This document shows positions 1 through 12,269 of a stretch of 64,000 nucleotides of DNA, in pieces (the stretch's first letter is position 1; every line of letters begins with the position of its first letter). The position numbers were made by a program, and so were the translations under genes. This DNA comes from Ottelia alismoides (Eukaryota; Streptophyta; Magnoliopsida; Alismatales; Hydrocharitaceae): assembly GCA_037367405.1 (NCBI GenBank), contig JAZKJV010007242.1:372001-436000 (forward strand), given 5' to 3'. The notes under the pieces are model-generated. The model was not told the DNA's origin and did not search any database. It was given only the letters and a program-made list of their open reading frames with translations.

Positions 1-1541
1 CTCGTACTTTAATTGTTTTCACACCATAAATTGGGTAGGGTATAAGTTGTGTATATCATGTATACTATAAAAAATTTGTTTTGTGTTTTGAATTTTTTTT
101 GTAAAAATTACGGGGTTAACATTTTGAATAATCTTTTAGTTACAATTCTGATTACCGAATTTAAAATTGACTAGATACTTTTCAATGAGGGAACTGGGTC
201 TCCGTTAGCAGATTGGGTAATTAAAGGACATCTCGTAAGGTATCGTCCTGAAGTAATACGGATAGCCATTTTACGATGCGTACTTACACCCATACTGGTA
301 AAAAATAGAGGCAACTAGCTATATGAGTTCGGGCCAATCATTATATCACTCTAATTTTCTAACCTTTCTTTTAAAAAAACAAAAAAACAAATATCTTTGG
401 CTTCTTATTCATTCTTGTATAAAAAGAAAAAAAAGAGTTCACATTCAAAAATCCTACACGTCATTCATATGCATTGCATTTGTGCATTTCATTAGCATAT
501 CATTCATGTGCAAAGTGAAAAGTCGGGCAGGTTTTGAACCGAGTTATGAGTAAAAATTGAGAATGAACTTGACATGACCTTAATGCACATAAATTTCAGA
601 GGAACTTCATTGTCATTGAGAAGTAGGTTTTTAGAAACTTTAGATCATAGACTTAATTCTCCAAGTTTACAAGGCAATCTCTAGACTTTGACTCTTACTG
701 TCTAACCTGATCGCCTCATTCTGAGTAGACTCTTGGATAAGGAATAGCATGTACTCTACACTGCGTACTTAGCTCTAGTCAGACGAAGTGTTGGAAGACC
801 GTGTATCCTTTTCTCTGGTAGCGTTGACGGGTTGAGATAAAGCTTCTAGATGAGGGATGGATTGTTATCACAATTTTTTTCTAAAACCCCAAAACATTGG
901 CGGAACAAAAGATTCTATATCCGTCGGGCATAGAAGATCAATGCAGAGCAACCAAAATTCCTGCCAAAAAAAGAAGCCAATACCAAAAACAACAATATTT
1001 GACCACAATGGTCCAAGATTCAAGACAACCTGCAGATCTTGTGGAGACTTAGCTGCACCAGCCAAAGCTTCACAGGAGAGTTGACTACACTGGTCACTCC
1101 CTACTTCTTTTCTCCTTCTAGACTTTCCAACCCTCTCGTTGTGAACTAGCACGTTCCTGAACTTAGAAGGAAATACCTAATTCCCCGAGGACGAGTTATT
1201 GGAGGAGGAGATTGCATGGTAGTTCGGCAACTTGGATGAGAAGAGCTAACACCCTTCACACACTAGAGACAATTATTCAGTGTTCATGTGGGATGCTTTA
1301 GGAGATTGATCTAAGATGACTTCTGAGTTGGGTCTGGATGATGATTTGTACAACTTGAAGACTATTGTTCTCAAAGCTCTAATTCTCATAAGGAGTCCCG
1401 TCACATTATTAATCCAAAGGTCGAGTTGAGCTCCATTTTCACCTTTTGTTCATGACCTTAGTATGGAACCCAATCTCATGCCACTTTGGCATTTCATTTT
1501 AGTCGATCAGACATGAGCCTGATTTTAGTATAAGGGGATAA
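1..1541 (+). mobile_element. Internal region (3' part) of a non-coding LARD-like LTR retrotransposon
   Basis: This stretch has no long ORF and no recognisable gag or pol. Its block at about 170-355 (a 'gagggaac..ggtctcc..ttagcag' stretch, then 'cttacacccatactgg') is recognisably the same as 33020-33185, inside the complete non-coding element at 29140-37445. It ends with a motif like that element's 3' end ('catgagcctgattttagta', then 'taagggg'), directly before an LTR. I infer the 3' part of a sister element whose 5' LTR lies left of the window. The ORFs at 323-553 and 857-1084 are chance ORFs. Confidence 0.75.
1526..1541 (+). other. Polypurine-tract-like motif before the 3' LTR
   Basis: The motif 'tagtataaggggata' lies immediately before the LTR start. 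It corresponds to 'taagtataggggta' before the LTR at 34536. Reverse transcription of LTR elements starts plus-strand DNA at such a tract. Confidence 0.6.
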
Positions 1542-4500
1542 TGAATATGCGATTTATCACTCTAAAGATAAAAATAGAGCTCCGTTCTCACGTCTTTCCT
1601 TGCATTTAATTATCTAAATTGCATTTCTATCATGTTTTAACATGCATAATTGTATGTTATAAGAAGCCAAAATCCTTGTACATTATTACCAATAACTTCC
1701 TTTATTTTAATTATTTTTCACTAACAGTAAATTAAATAAAATCAACTTTGTTGTGTACATATTACTAACATTAACAAAGGAAAAATATAAAAAAATTACT
1801 AACTTGTATTTTTCCACAATAAAACCAAAACCCTAGATTGGAGACCAAAAGCCGTAAATGTCAATATCTCTCTCATGCAATCTTCTATGAACCCCTACTC
1901 ATTTTTGAATTAATGTATGTTCTATTATCTACAAAACACGACTAAATTCAAAAGAATCGGATTTCATATCTGAAACTTGAGTTTTGGAACTTCATTGTAT
2001 ATTGTACATATTGCATGATTTTAACACTATTATTTTATGTACAAAATTAGTTCTTTTTGATTTATTTCTTTTTCATTTATTTTCTTTGATTTATGCTTTA
2101 ATAAAATGTGAACTAAAAAATCAAAATCAAAGAAAATAAATCTCTCTTATATATACTATGTATTTATGTCTTGTTTATTTTCTTTTTCTATTTTCCTTAA
2201 TTATTAAAAATACAAAAATGGAATTAATGTGTATTTATTTATTTTATTTTTATATAATTTTATCTTGATTTTATCTTATTAAAAAGTACAAAAAATGCAA
2301 AATACAAAAATACGGGTATTTTATATCTATAAAATACCACCAAAAAACATGTTTTGTACGGATGATCTCCTTTGGTTTTGATTCCTTCACGAAAGTTGTA
2401 GATCTCGTCGAGATGATCAACTTTCATGCAAGGCCTTAAATGTCGGTTTCGGTCACCATTTCAGTACCGACCAAAACAGAATTTCGATGGAATTTCGACC
2501 GAAATTTCGGTCATTTCGATCATTTTTTGTACTGGGACCCCATATTTCGGTCATTTCGGTCGAATTTCGATTTCGACTGGATATCGATATTCGACAGAAA
2601 TTCGACCGAATTTCGCTGAAATTTGAGGCCATGTTCATGAAGACTCCTTTTTCATTTGACCTTGTTTGCTATTTTTATGAAATTTTCTTTTAGTTCCTTT
2701 TTCAAATTTTCCGGGGGTGACATGTGACAGCTCCTGGAGCTGCTACGTGTCTACTATCTTTTATCTTATTTTATTTTATTTTTATTTATTTTCTTTTAAT
2801 ATTTACTCCGCCACGTGGCTCAACCGCAACCGTTCAATCTCGGACGATCGAACGATCGAGGTTCCTCCTTCCTCTGATCGTCCCCCTTCTCCCGCCATTA
2901 CGCCTCCGACGCCATGCTCGCGTCGCGGCCGTTGCGGCCTGCGACCATTTCCCCTTCTTCCCCTCACAGCCGACTGTTACACTTACCTTCTTTCAAAGCC
3001 CCTCACCGCCACTCTTCCCATCTTCATTCGCCGTTCATCTATCAGTAGAGAGAGAGCTAGAGAGGGAGGGTTGTACAGAACCTCTCTCCTCTCTGGCAAA
3101 GATATCTTTGAGGTGTGATCCATGACAAGGATCGTTGTGCTGCTGCTTGTTCTACCCGCGAGCAACCAAGCTCCGCCTCTTTGTTGGGCGTTGACTGAAT
3201 ATCATATGTATTGCTTCTTCAATTCCCATTGAATTTCCATGTACCCTCTTTTCCTTCTTCTTCCTCGTTCCTCCTCTTCATTTACTCCGCCTCCCTCCAA
3301 TTCATCTTCTCCACCACGACCTCGATCGCTGCTAGCACCTTCATGCTTCGAGCTCCGCCTCCATCAGCCACCCGCCGCACCTTCCACTTCACCGCACCTC
3401 CACCCTTGCCGACCGCTCCGCTTCACTCCACCTTCTTTTACCATCCATCGACCTCACCGCCCCTTGGGGCTACGCTCGCACCCTTTCTATTCGCCCCCTT
3501 AGGCTCTATGTCACATCACCATCACTCTAGCATTGATCAACGGAGACCAGCAGAGCTCCACTCTGCTCGTGCTACACCTTCGCAGCATCGCAACGACGAC
3601 AACCACCAGAGGAGCACTAGCTCCCCTCGACCCTCGTGCTTAGCTCTGCTCTACCCCACCGTAGCTTGACCACCATGCTCAGCGCCACGCCTCCACCTCA
3701 CCGATGCCACTGACCGCCTCGACGATCGCCCATCGTTCTGTTGTCGCCATCGCCGACGACTGCTAGCTCCCGCCATCATTGGATTAGACAAGCAACCTTG
3801 ATCTAACGGCCAAAAGGCCGCCACATGTAGCCTTTGACGTCGAGCCTTCGCCTCGGCTGCCGAAGCAATGGCAACAAGCCACGTGGAGGCTTGGGTCCCC
3901 GATTCTCAGCTCTGTCGCCCGAAGCTCCTCATCACGAGCCTCGTACGTGAGGCAGGGAGAATTTATAGTCGGCTCCCCAGCTTCCAGGGAATCACGTATA
4001 TGCCCCCGCCTCCGGCCCGCATGTGACACTGACGTGCCATCCTGGACAAATTGCAAAGACCCCCTCACAAGTTTGGGTATTTACAAATAAGTCCCCTCAT
4101 GGGTTATTTTGAGGCTAAAACTCCTTTTTTGTTGCATTTCGGTCCCTAGAACTTCATTTCATTGTAACTTTCTCATGCGAACTCCATTTTCAACGTACTA
4201 CATGTCATTTTGAAGCTTGTTCTGCGCTTTATCATTTTACATTTTTGGGGAACAAATCAGAGCTAAATTTTTATTGAATATTATTTAAGGATTTACTTGA
4301 TCTTTGTAGACTTAATCCTTGACATGTTGGCCATTATATTTTGAGGAAACATAGTTTAAATTGCAGGGGCTTATTCGAGAAGAATCAATCGATTTATTTC
4401 CTTGGTATTATTTTTTATTATTCGTCAAGGATTAAATCACATGGAAGATTGGGGGTCATCTCTATTTGATGATCATCGAGTGCTCTCATTATTTGCAGGA

Positions 4501-4924
4501 TTATTACTTTATTGATTTCTCTTCTTGCCTGCATCTTGGGTTTGTTGTGATACATATTTCTTGAATCTAGTTATTTGATATGTGACTTTCTTTTGAGGAA
4601 ATTGATTATTATTATCATCGAGTTTAAAAATCACCAACATAGATCTTGTTCTTCACCTCTTTATGTTTATTTGCATTATTTTCATCTCTTTTCTTTTGCG
4701 TTAGTTTCTGGCATAGAAATTAGCATTATAATTAATTAATTAATTAATTATTAAGGTTGATTTAGAACTATGCAATTAAAAATCACCATTCCTTAGTTCG
4801 TCTTTAGTACACTTACCAAGTTAAATTTTCCACATATTCTGAGTGTGGTTTTTGCTGAATTGTATTCCACCTCCTATACTATGACAATTATCTATTCTTA
4901 AAAGAGGTGGATCTCGGTTCATCA
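1542..4924 (+). repeat. 3' LTR of the LARD-like element (3.38 kb)
   Basis: It starts 'tgaatatgcgatttatcac' after a polypurine tract and ends 'gatctcggttcatca'. Both ends, and several inner blocks (about 2340-2430 around 'gttgtagatctcgtcgagat'; 'gctacgtg' and 'ccacgtggc' boxes; 4800-4924 with 'tttttgctgaa' and 'cctcctatact'), match the 2.9-kb LTRs at 29140-32046 and 34536-37445. It differs from them much more than they differ from each other, so it is an older or separate subfamily. It is longer partly because of a 205-bp insertion at 2429-2633. The GC-rich proline- and serine-rich ORFs at 2717-3125 and 3211-3669 lie in the LTR and are not treated as genes. Confidence 0.8.
2429..2633. mobile_element. 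Small inverted-repeat element (MITE) in the LTR
   Basis: The ends are inverted copies ('caaggccttaaat' at the left; the right end read in reverse is 'catggcctcaaat'). The interior repeats 'atttcggtcatttcg' and its complement. The sequence 'ttcatg' flanks both sides (2423-2428 and 2634-2639). The related LTRs at 29140 and 34536 have no insert at this site ('caactttcatgttttgac'), so they act as an empty site. The exact ends and the length of the target duplication are uncertain by 1-3 bases. Confidence 0.7.
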
Positions 4925-5262
4925 ATCGCGTCTGCCAAGCTCGTCTCCTTTCTCTTGCAAATCCTCACCAAGCACACGCCCGCCTCTGAACCAATCGCGC
5001 CACCGCTCACCGGGTTCGCCTTCCCACTGAACCTCGCTTTCTCACGTGGCTTATCACGTGAGCACCTGAAACTGTGATGACCAATCCTTCCGCAGGCGAA
5101 ACATTTCATAGGGTCCTGACACGCCGCTGCTCGGTGCCCCTTGCCGCAAGGCCCGCTACATCGCATGCACCTTCCCCAGAACCGCGATTCTTCTCCCCCT
5201 CGATGACCAACCACGTTGGACGAACAGGCTCCCGAGCATCGGTCACGACCCTCCACCCTCAT
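4925..5262 (-). pseudogene. Zinc-knuckle ORF fragment (LINE ORF1/gag-like)
   Basis: The minus-strand ORF (4888-5262, 124 residues) encodes a CCHC zinc knuckle, CFACGRIGHHSFRC (C-x2-C-x4-H-x4-C). An imperfect second knuckle precedes it (CMRCSGPCGKGHRAAAC). Tandem CCHC knuckles followed by a basic stretch are typical of the ORF1 of plant LINEs and of gag-like proteins; which one this is cannot be decided here. The last residues of the ORF run into the LTR that ends at 4924, so the LTR element apparently inserted into or beside this older fragment. No reverse transcriptase is visible nearby. I regard it as a relic. Confidence 0.5.
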
Positions 5263-5660
5263 CTAACCTTTCTTTCCTTCGCTTGACATTCCCACCCTCT
5301 CTAATGGCCAATCATCACTCAGAATGTTAGGTGGCAGAGGTATGGGATGAACACTCCTTTTTTCCACAATTTAGATCTGAGCTCTCAGAGCAGGGGTTGG
5401 AGGAGCTCCTGAGTCTATTGATGGAGCTTGATGAGGTGGTTGGACCTACAGACAATCGAGACTGCTGGATATAACATGATAGTTCCTTCTTGGTTTGTGT
5501 TGTATCATGAAATAAAATTTGTCTATCTCGATGCTAGATTGTTGGTCCTTTTGGACGATTACCTTGTGAGCAATTTGCTTCATTACCAAAGGTTCCTCGA
5601 GCTTCGACGTTGTGATGTTCGAGTAACTGGCTGATTACCACTAATTGCCTCTTTGGTGGT

Positions 5661-5965
5661 CATAGTGTCGTTGATCAGGTTGTCGATGCTGACCTAAACC
5701 TGATGGATACCATTGTATACTGAGAATTGGTTGATTAAGAACAGTTACTTATGGCCACTTGTCGAATGCCGATGGTTGCCTCCTTGGTGGGTGATAGTAT
5801 CCTCAATCAGGTGGCCATAGTATCGTCGATCAGGTTGTCGGTGCTGACCTAAACCTGATGGATACCATTGTATACTGACAATTGGTCGATTAACAACAGT
5901 TAGGGCGACTTGTCGATTGCCAATGGTTGCCTCCTTGGTGGGTGATAATATCCTCAATCAGGTGG
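5661..5965. repeat. Local tandem repeat, unit about 155 bp
   Basis: The block beginning 'catagtgtcgttgatcagg' at 5661 recurs at 5816 ('catagtatcgtcgatcagg') and carries the same 'gctgacctaaacctgatgg'. The block 'atggttgcctccttggtgg' at about 5772 recurs at about 5924. Weaker copies of 'ctggttgattac' continue to about 6150. No coding meaning is apparent. Confidence 0.75.
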
Positions 5966-6313
5966 TGGTTGTAGACCAAGCACTGATGGGTACTACAACT
6001 TACCAGCAACTGGTTGATTACTAGTGGTACTCGAGTCAAACAACTAATTGATCATCGTTGGTTGTCCGTCTTCGACGGCTGATAATATTCTCGATCAAGT
6101 GGGTGAAGCAGATCAAGTATTGAGTACTAAAGTAACTGGCTGATTACCATTAGTTGTCCATCTTTTATCTAATGGAATGTTTGACATTGCTCTCTTTGGG
6201 ATAGCTCTCTAGGGTGACTTGGGTATGGAGTTTGATTGTGGGACCTCAGGTGTGAAACTTGCTCGTAGGACGTGCTATGGAGCTTGGACATGAGACCTCG
6301 GTCTATTATTGTT

Positions 6314-6560
6314 GAGCTTGGTCAGATTGGTCTCTAGATGTGGATCTCAATCTTGGGTCTTTGATCTCGATCATGGGGCTTGGTTTGATTAGCCTACAAG
6401 TGGGGACAATGATCAGGTTCCCACTTTTGTGAATTATTGTAGGGCTTGGTCGGATTGGTCTCTAGATGTGGAGTTCGGGTCTTGGGTCTTCGATCTCGAT
6501 CATGGGGCTTGATTTGATTAGCCTACAAGCGGGGACTGATCAGATTCCCTCTTCTGTGGA
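6314..6560. repeat. Local tandem repeat, unit about 118 bp
   Basis: Two adjacent units start at 6314 and 6432. Both contain 'cttggtc', 'gattggtctctagatgtgg', 'ctcgatcatggggcttg' and 'gattagcctacaag', with a few substitutions. The ORF at 6466-6777 simply reads through this G/T-rich repeat and has no recognisable domain. Confidence 0.75.
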
Positions 6561-6786
6561 TTTTGGACGTGACACCTTGGGCATGGAACTCAGTCACAGT
6601 TGGGGAGCTTGGACATGGGGACTAGGTCCCAGGTTCTGGAGTTTTATTAGATTGGGCCTTGGATGTGGAGCTTGGTCTTGGGACCCTTGTCATTTGACTT
6701 GGATATCAGTTGGTTTGGTGCCCTTGGTTTTTATCAAACCTTTATATTGCTCTGTGATTAATGATGTCATTTGTTGATGACTCGGG

Positions 6787-6813
6787 CTAAACCCTAAAAC
6801 CTAAACCCTAAAC
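6787..6813. repeat. Telomere-like CCCTAAA stretch
   Basis: Three to four imperfect copies of the plant telomere heptamer CTAAACC lie next to the tandem repeats. It is a short interstitial stretch, compatible with break repair or with a common plant promoter 'telo' box. Confidence 0.6.
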
Positions 6814-8257
6814 ATATTTCCTGGTAGGTCGATGGTGATGGACAATCCACATCCCGAAAGGGCATGATTATCTTGCGGTTGATAAGGCCTTCTGCAAGGA
6901 GAAGCAACGCCAGACATGGCTTTTGTGACTGGGAGTTTACATGGAGTTACATCTTTGTGTTTAGGCGTTCCGGAGCCACAAGAGCGGTGGGAGCGGTGAC
7001 CCTGAATGAGAGCCAGGAAGGGTTGCTGGCAATCATCCCCTTGTGAAAGGGAGCCTCACAAGTGGCATGTTGAAGGGATATCCCCCTCTATGACAGGGAG
7101 GTCGTTGACGAGAGGGTGACAGTATTGGGTATGCATGGTGCCATGCTTACCCGTCGTATGGCAATAGATGTCACCACCACATAGCCTAACACTTCTTTGT
7201 TGTTCCTTGCAAACGGTGTAGATGGCAGGCAGTGGCGACTGATATATGGAGGGTTCTCCATTGGAAGAGGGCATGGTTGTCTGATTGGTTTGAGGAGCCA
7301 CATGCTGATCTAGGAGTTCACGTCCCGGGGCTTGGCTCCACGAGTTGGGCTTCGGATATTGTAATTCAAATCTCGAGGGAACAAGTCCTGTTTGGGAAGG
7401 AGGTTATCATTGCTAGTAATGGAAGCAAACAAACACAAATGGAACGAGAAAACCACGTGCAAACGAATTTATGAGGTTCACTTTTAATGCAGACTTTTAA
7501 CTAGGCTATGTCCTCAGACTTTAAACCTTAGGCGTTAGATGTCAAAGAATAGTATTTTTTTTACAATGGAGAGCATAATCTATAGCTACACTTGCCAATA
7601 GGGTTCACAGGATAAGACTGGAAGAGGGAAGCGAGGACTTCAGGTCCTAATTCTTGAAGATTGAGGGGGGACCAGAAAAATTCGGACAATTCTCTTATTA
7701 GCTCCAATTGCAGTTTGTATCATTCTTTTGTATCAACATGCCTGTATAGAAGTTTATTAATAACGAAAAAACCATGCTGTCTATTGAATAAATTTTGTGC
7801 ATATTACTGTCCTAATTACAATGCAACTTTACAGCCCACCTAAAGTCAGATGTGCGCGGTAGAAAGTAACAATTTGTCTTCTGTTCCTCGCAGCTTTGTC
7901 CATAGAGGCTGACGATTATTCATGATTTATCTAACAAAGACTCAATTCCAAGTACAATATTTGCCTTTTCCGTAGAATAACATTTCTTCCTCTGTATGTT
8001 GACTTTTTTGTTGGGAGAATGGGTAATGGCTAGAATTGAAACCTTGGTTCTTTCTTTGAATAGAAGTCGACATGCTCAACCTCCTTATCATTTAAGTGAG
8101 TTTCTTCATATTGATTTTGATTGTGTATATCCTATCTGAATATCGGTGTTTGGCATGGTAATCATCTCATTTATGATGCAACACTTACAAGAGTTTTAGG
8201 TGTATTAACCGACGGTAACTTTAACAACACTTTCTTGATCTTGTTGTTTCTTTAAAG
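6814..8257. other. No gene recognised (possible upstream part of the RIO1 fragment)
   Basis: Short ORFs at 6864, 7056 (minus), 7232 and 7661 show no known motif. If the exon at 8258 belonged to a complete gene, kinase-coding exons should lie in or upstream of this stretch. None is recognisable. Confidence 0.5.
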
Positions 8258-8728
8258 ACGCTCGAAAATGTGAAGAAGTGCGAGCAGGATCTTGCCAACA
8301 TGGCGATGCTTCAACACCCATCATCCATCTACAAATCAAAACCGGGAGATATGTATGATCAGCCCCTTTTGAGATTTGTGCAAACTCACAGAACAAGCGA
8401 AGAGCAAAAGGAAACCAGCTCGGCAAGATCTGCACCTCCTGTATCTGCACAGCATGCAAGCTTGACGAAGCAGAATACTCCTGATTCCGAAGATGAAACA
8501 GGAACCGAAGAGGGTGATTCGGAAGAGGGAGGCTCTGACAGTGACTCCGAACACGAGAGAACGGCTGCAGAAAATGGAAGCAAGATCACCCCTGCGGAGA
8601 AGAAGGCTGCCCGCAAGGAGAACAAGAAGAAGGTGAAGGAGGAGAAGCGGGAAGCACGGAAGACCAAAGTGCCCAAAGCTGAGAAGAAGAGGAAGAAGAA
8701 ATTGGCCAAAGCTAAATGCAACCGGTAG
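8258..8728 (+). pseudogene. RIO1: C-terminal exon of a RIO1-type atypical kinase, orphan or partial
   Basis: An open frame follows a good splice acceptor (pyrimidine-rich tract, then 'ctttaaag' ending at 8257) and codes for 156 residues up to a TAG. It begins TLENVKKCEQD, like the 'TL..VK..E.D' segment after the kinase domain of RIO1 proteins. It continues through an acidic Ser/Asp/Glu stretch (about residues 75-105) and ends in a very basic tail, KVKEEKREARKTKVPKAEKK, that matches the conserved RIO1 C-terminus. RIO1 acts in cytoplasmic maturation of the small ribosomal subunit. No kinase-domain exon is visible in the 8 kb upstream, so this is either the last exon of a gene with very distant exons or, more likely, a gene fragment. 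The reading frame itself is intact. Confidence 0.6.
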
Positions 8729-9784
8729 CTGCTGTCCACCTTCTACTTTTTGTTATTTATAGATCACCTGCAGTCAGGTAAGTGAAGTTTTGTTAGAATA
8801 ACAGATTGTTGTCTGGTATTCAGTTATCATGAATTTTGATAAAGTAATTAGATTCGAATGCCCGATTGTGAGAGTTTCTAATACTTTATAAATTAGCTTA
8901 AATATAAATATATAGGATGAAGTATATACAAAACAAATATACTAATTTGTACTTATTTTATCATAGCTATTTCAAATATGGTAAAAAGAGTCATAAAATT
9001 CAGTTGTATGGTGTTATAAATACATCTACGACTAAAACAATGGGAAAGATAACTCGGTGCAATGTTTATTTTCTCTATGATAATCAGTTGTTAAGTATTT
9101 GTATTTGAATTATGATTATACATTTTCATATTTGTATCTTATTTAAAGAAATGGGTTGTGATCGCCAAACTTTAAAATTGATGAATATGATAACACGTAT
9201 ATCAGTATAAGTATCCGTCCATTTTACAAGCGAACAAAGAGTCGAAATTTGAACTTGTCGTTGCAGTCCACGAAAGAGTGTCCAGATTTAAAATTACGAA
9301 CTGTATACGATACCTGTAGGTGTCACAGAATGGATTTTTTTTGGCTTGTTCCTTTGTTTTCACATTTTAATATTTTCCCTTTTGTCACTGATTTTTTGTT
9401 GTTAGGTTTCTCCAGACTAACTGTGAGAAATCAGAGTATTTTATGCTAATTGATTACGGTGAGTCTTTTTAAGAATCTTTATTTTGACTTTAGATGTTTT
9501 AGGGTTCAAGTACCATGAACATAAAATTGTTATCTTCTTTCAAAATTTATATTCAACAGTTTAATTTTGAGGGTGTAAGCGATGGGTAACCGGCCGTGTC
9601 AACACTTTATTTCAAGAAACGTCTTCTAAAAAAAACAAAAATCTATGCTAGGCACAAAATCTGAAAAATCAAAATAAAGTCGGTTCTATCCTTTGAGTTT
9701 TGGAAAAAACCAATCCTCTTCTAAATTATTATGTGAAAGGTAATGTGCTAAGATTTAATCCATTTATGTGAATACATTTCGTAC
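8729..9784. other. AT-rich intergenic sequence, no gene seen
   Basis: Only short ORFs are present (8917-9108, 9249-9449), without motifs. The first part may include the 3' UTR of the RIO1 fragment. Confidence 0.5.
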
Positions 9785-10017
9785 ATGAATCTTGGCCAAC
9801 CTCATTGTCCAACTCTATATATTTTAGGTAAGTCATGGATTATCTTGGAGTCTCGTTCCAAGAGAGCACCCTCGGTATCCAATACTCATTTTTTCATCAT
9901 TGTAAAACCTATCTCTGCTCCTTGTTTTTTCCGTACTGGTTTTTTTCCATGTAAATCGTGTGTTCTCCGCGAATCGCTTAGTGATTGTTTGCATGGTTGT
10001 ATCGTTCATGTACAAAT

Positions 10018-10029
10018 TGGTATCATAGC
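10018..10029 (+). other. Degenerate Met-tRNA primer binding site
   Basis: The sequence 'tggtatcatagc' differs by one base from the usual TGGTATCAGAGC of copia elements. It lies about 130 bp before the first gag similarity. Confidence 0.65.
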
Positions 10030-11454
10030 TAATCAATATGTGATTCTTTACTTTGCGTCGAGAGCCCCATATAGATGGGTTCAATTGACGAGTTCCTCTT
10101 TGCTTTAAAACCTCCTGACTCCTGCAGTAGATCTTCGATCTGATCTGGACCCAATGATGATGACGAAGTTCAGGATTGATAACTTTGATTGCAATAACAC
10201 TTTAAGGTCATGATGGAAAGGAAGAGATGGCATGTCGAATGATGTTCTTCGCAAAGACATGAAGGGGATCTCCACATCGTTTATGTGGTTGAAGCATGAG
10301 AGCATGTATATGACGAAGACAAGCGTCAATCAATTGCATCTGAAGCAACATATATGGGTAGCAGGGGAAGATGAGCTAGTGGTGGGGTCTTTAGTGATTA
10401 CTACCACAATTGACTCTCTGTCGAAAGTCATGATATCACATCCCTTATAAATAGCTCCGATGTGGGAGCTTGCACACTCTCTTTCTCACCATGAATGATA
10501 TTCTACTGATACAAAGCTATTTCCAAGTTCCAATTGACTAACTGAATGTTCCCATTTGTGCATTCAACAGAAATTGAACCTACGAATTTGTCAATTATGA
10601 GTTGGCCGTTTTAAGCATTCAACCATAGATCCTTAACATGGATCATCGTACGTTGTGAGTAGCCAAATTCCAATTGAAATGCCTATTCTAAAACATTACT
10701 ATTTCTAGGATTGGGGTCCATTATACACTCAATGGAAATTCACTAGAAAAAGTCATTATATGATCGAATACACGTCAATTAAATCTCATCTTGGGTATTA
10801 TCATCTTCGAGTTAAAAAACATGGAAGAAGATATTGAAAGTTCAAGCATCGTTACTATCATATTCATTATTGCCCTCGTATAAGCACGTAAAGAAGACAC
10901 TGATTTACGAGGATGAAATCACGTTGATGATGTAAAATATTCCTTTACCTCGAAGGAATTGATGCATTATGAATTAAGGAGCTACATTCGAGGACAAATA
11001 AATAGTACGAAAAAAGTTTAAGAAGTCGCATGATGAAAAAAGGCAAAGCAAGTTCTATCAATATCACAAGAAGAAAGGACGTATTAAGAATGGTTGAAAC
11101 TACAAAATAAGGAGAAAGAGCTAAAACAAGCTAGAATAGATGGTTCTACAATAAAAGTTACTTGGAAATAGAATGCAGAGATGCGGGCTATGTTACGATG
11201 TCTAGTACACTACACATATCGAATGATCCTTAGGTCCTTGATTTTGATTGGTCCTACCACATCACACCCAATCATAATTGGTTCTCCTTGTATAGATTGA
11301 TGATCAATTGATAGAGAAGTTGTCATTATGGATAATGATTGGCAGTTCGGGGTTGTAGAGTTGGGAGTATTGAACTGAAGATGCATAGCAGTACAAATGT
11401 CACATTGCCATATGTTCACAATGTTCTAGATATAATGAAGAATGTGATATCCCG

Positions 11455-11585
11455 GGCCTGTTTGGTTGCAGGGTTGGGCAGGGTTGGGTTGGGCTAGGTG
11501 AATAGTAATCTGTGAGGAGGAAGTACCCTTTTGAATAGTAAGCAGGGTTGGGCCAACCCTGCCCAACCCTGCAACCAAACAGGCC
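11455..11585. mobile_element. MITE with GGCCTGTTTGG ends, in the decayed copia
   Basis: This 131-bp element has long inverted ends: 'ggcctgtttggttgcaggg' at the left and its complement 'ccctgcaaccaaacaggcc' at the right. The interior has 'gtgaatagtaatctgtgagg', shared with the copies at 25530 and 27901. It splits the copia pol remnant: VIS before it, and a continuation (RHAYATKDGILIVAKS) after it. Confidence 0.8.
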
Positions 11586-12269
11586 ATTAGTATCCTAGAA
11601 GAGAGGAGGCATGCATATGCTACAAAAGATGGTATATTGATAGTTGCAAAAAGTAGTTATTTTGTGATATCCGATAAGAGAACTAGAAATATGTAAGTGT
11701 TACAACGAGATATGCTTACAATTGCTGCAATAATGGATAGATTGCACAAGACTATTCTTGCACCTTATTTGAGACATTTGAGCATGACATGCATGAATAC
11801 ACCATAATCTGGAGGATTACTTGACAGCAAACAGCAAGGGCATGGACAAATTAAAATTCTTTGAGTTGTGTTCTTGGTAGAAAAATATAAAAGAGTTTTT
11901 ATGCTATTGACCATAGAGCAAAGGACATTCTTGATTATTTTCACTATGATTTATTGGGGGTTGTCTCATGTTTCATTTAAACACTACAAGAAAAGGATGG
12001 ATTGTCGTGGACATATTGGCTCGCCATGAGTACGCCAAGTGCACGTGAAGTGCACACTAAGGGCCATGGGCTATGTTTTCATATCGCCTAAAGGCAAGGT
12101 CAGACGGTCGAGCACACATGGTGCTCGCCCGCTTTGTGGACGTGCACTTTGTGGTCGTCTAAGGCCTCATCCGTGTACATGCAAGTGGGCATCAACAATG
12201 CACCAAGCTATATACCATCAAAAAAATTATATGTCTGACGGGGTTTTGACGCCCCCATCAAACCTGTAA

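Larger units (their letters stand above)
9785..11981 (+). pseudogene. Decayed Ty1/copia retrotransposon (5' LTR end, gag to integrase)
   Basis: After a primer site at 10018 the three frames together show copia parts in order, broken by stops and shifts. Gag: FRIDNFD at about 10161; MWLKHESMYMTK and LHLKQH around 10282-10350; LPSYKHVKKTLIYEDE near 10870. Next come a degenerate zinc knuckle (FYQYHKKKG, about 11060) and the protease-upstream signature SYHITPNHNWFS (about 11250). Last comes integrase N-terminal sequence ending AKDILDYFHYDL (about 11920-11955). About 400 bp of unrelated sequence splits gag (about 10400-10830), a MITE sits at 11455-11585, and a CACTA element truncates the right side at 11982. 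The 5' LTR is too decayed to bound. Confidence 0.7.

Noticed and set aside
3211..3669. 152-residue ORF in the LTR at 1542-4924
   Set aside because: Low-complexity Ser/Pro/Thr sequence with overlapping ORFs, inside an LTR.
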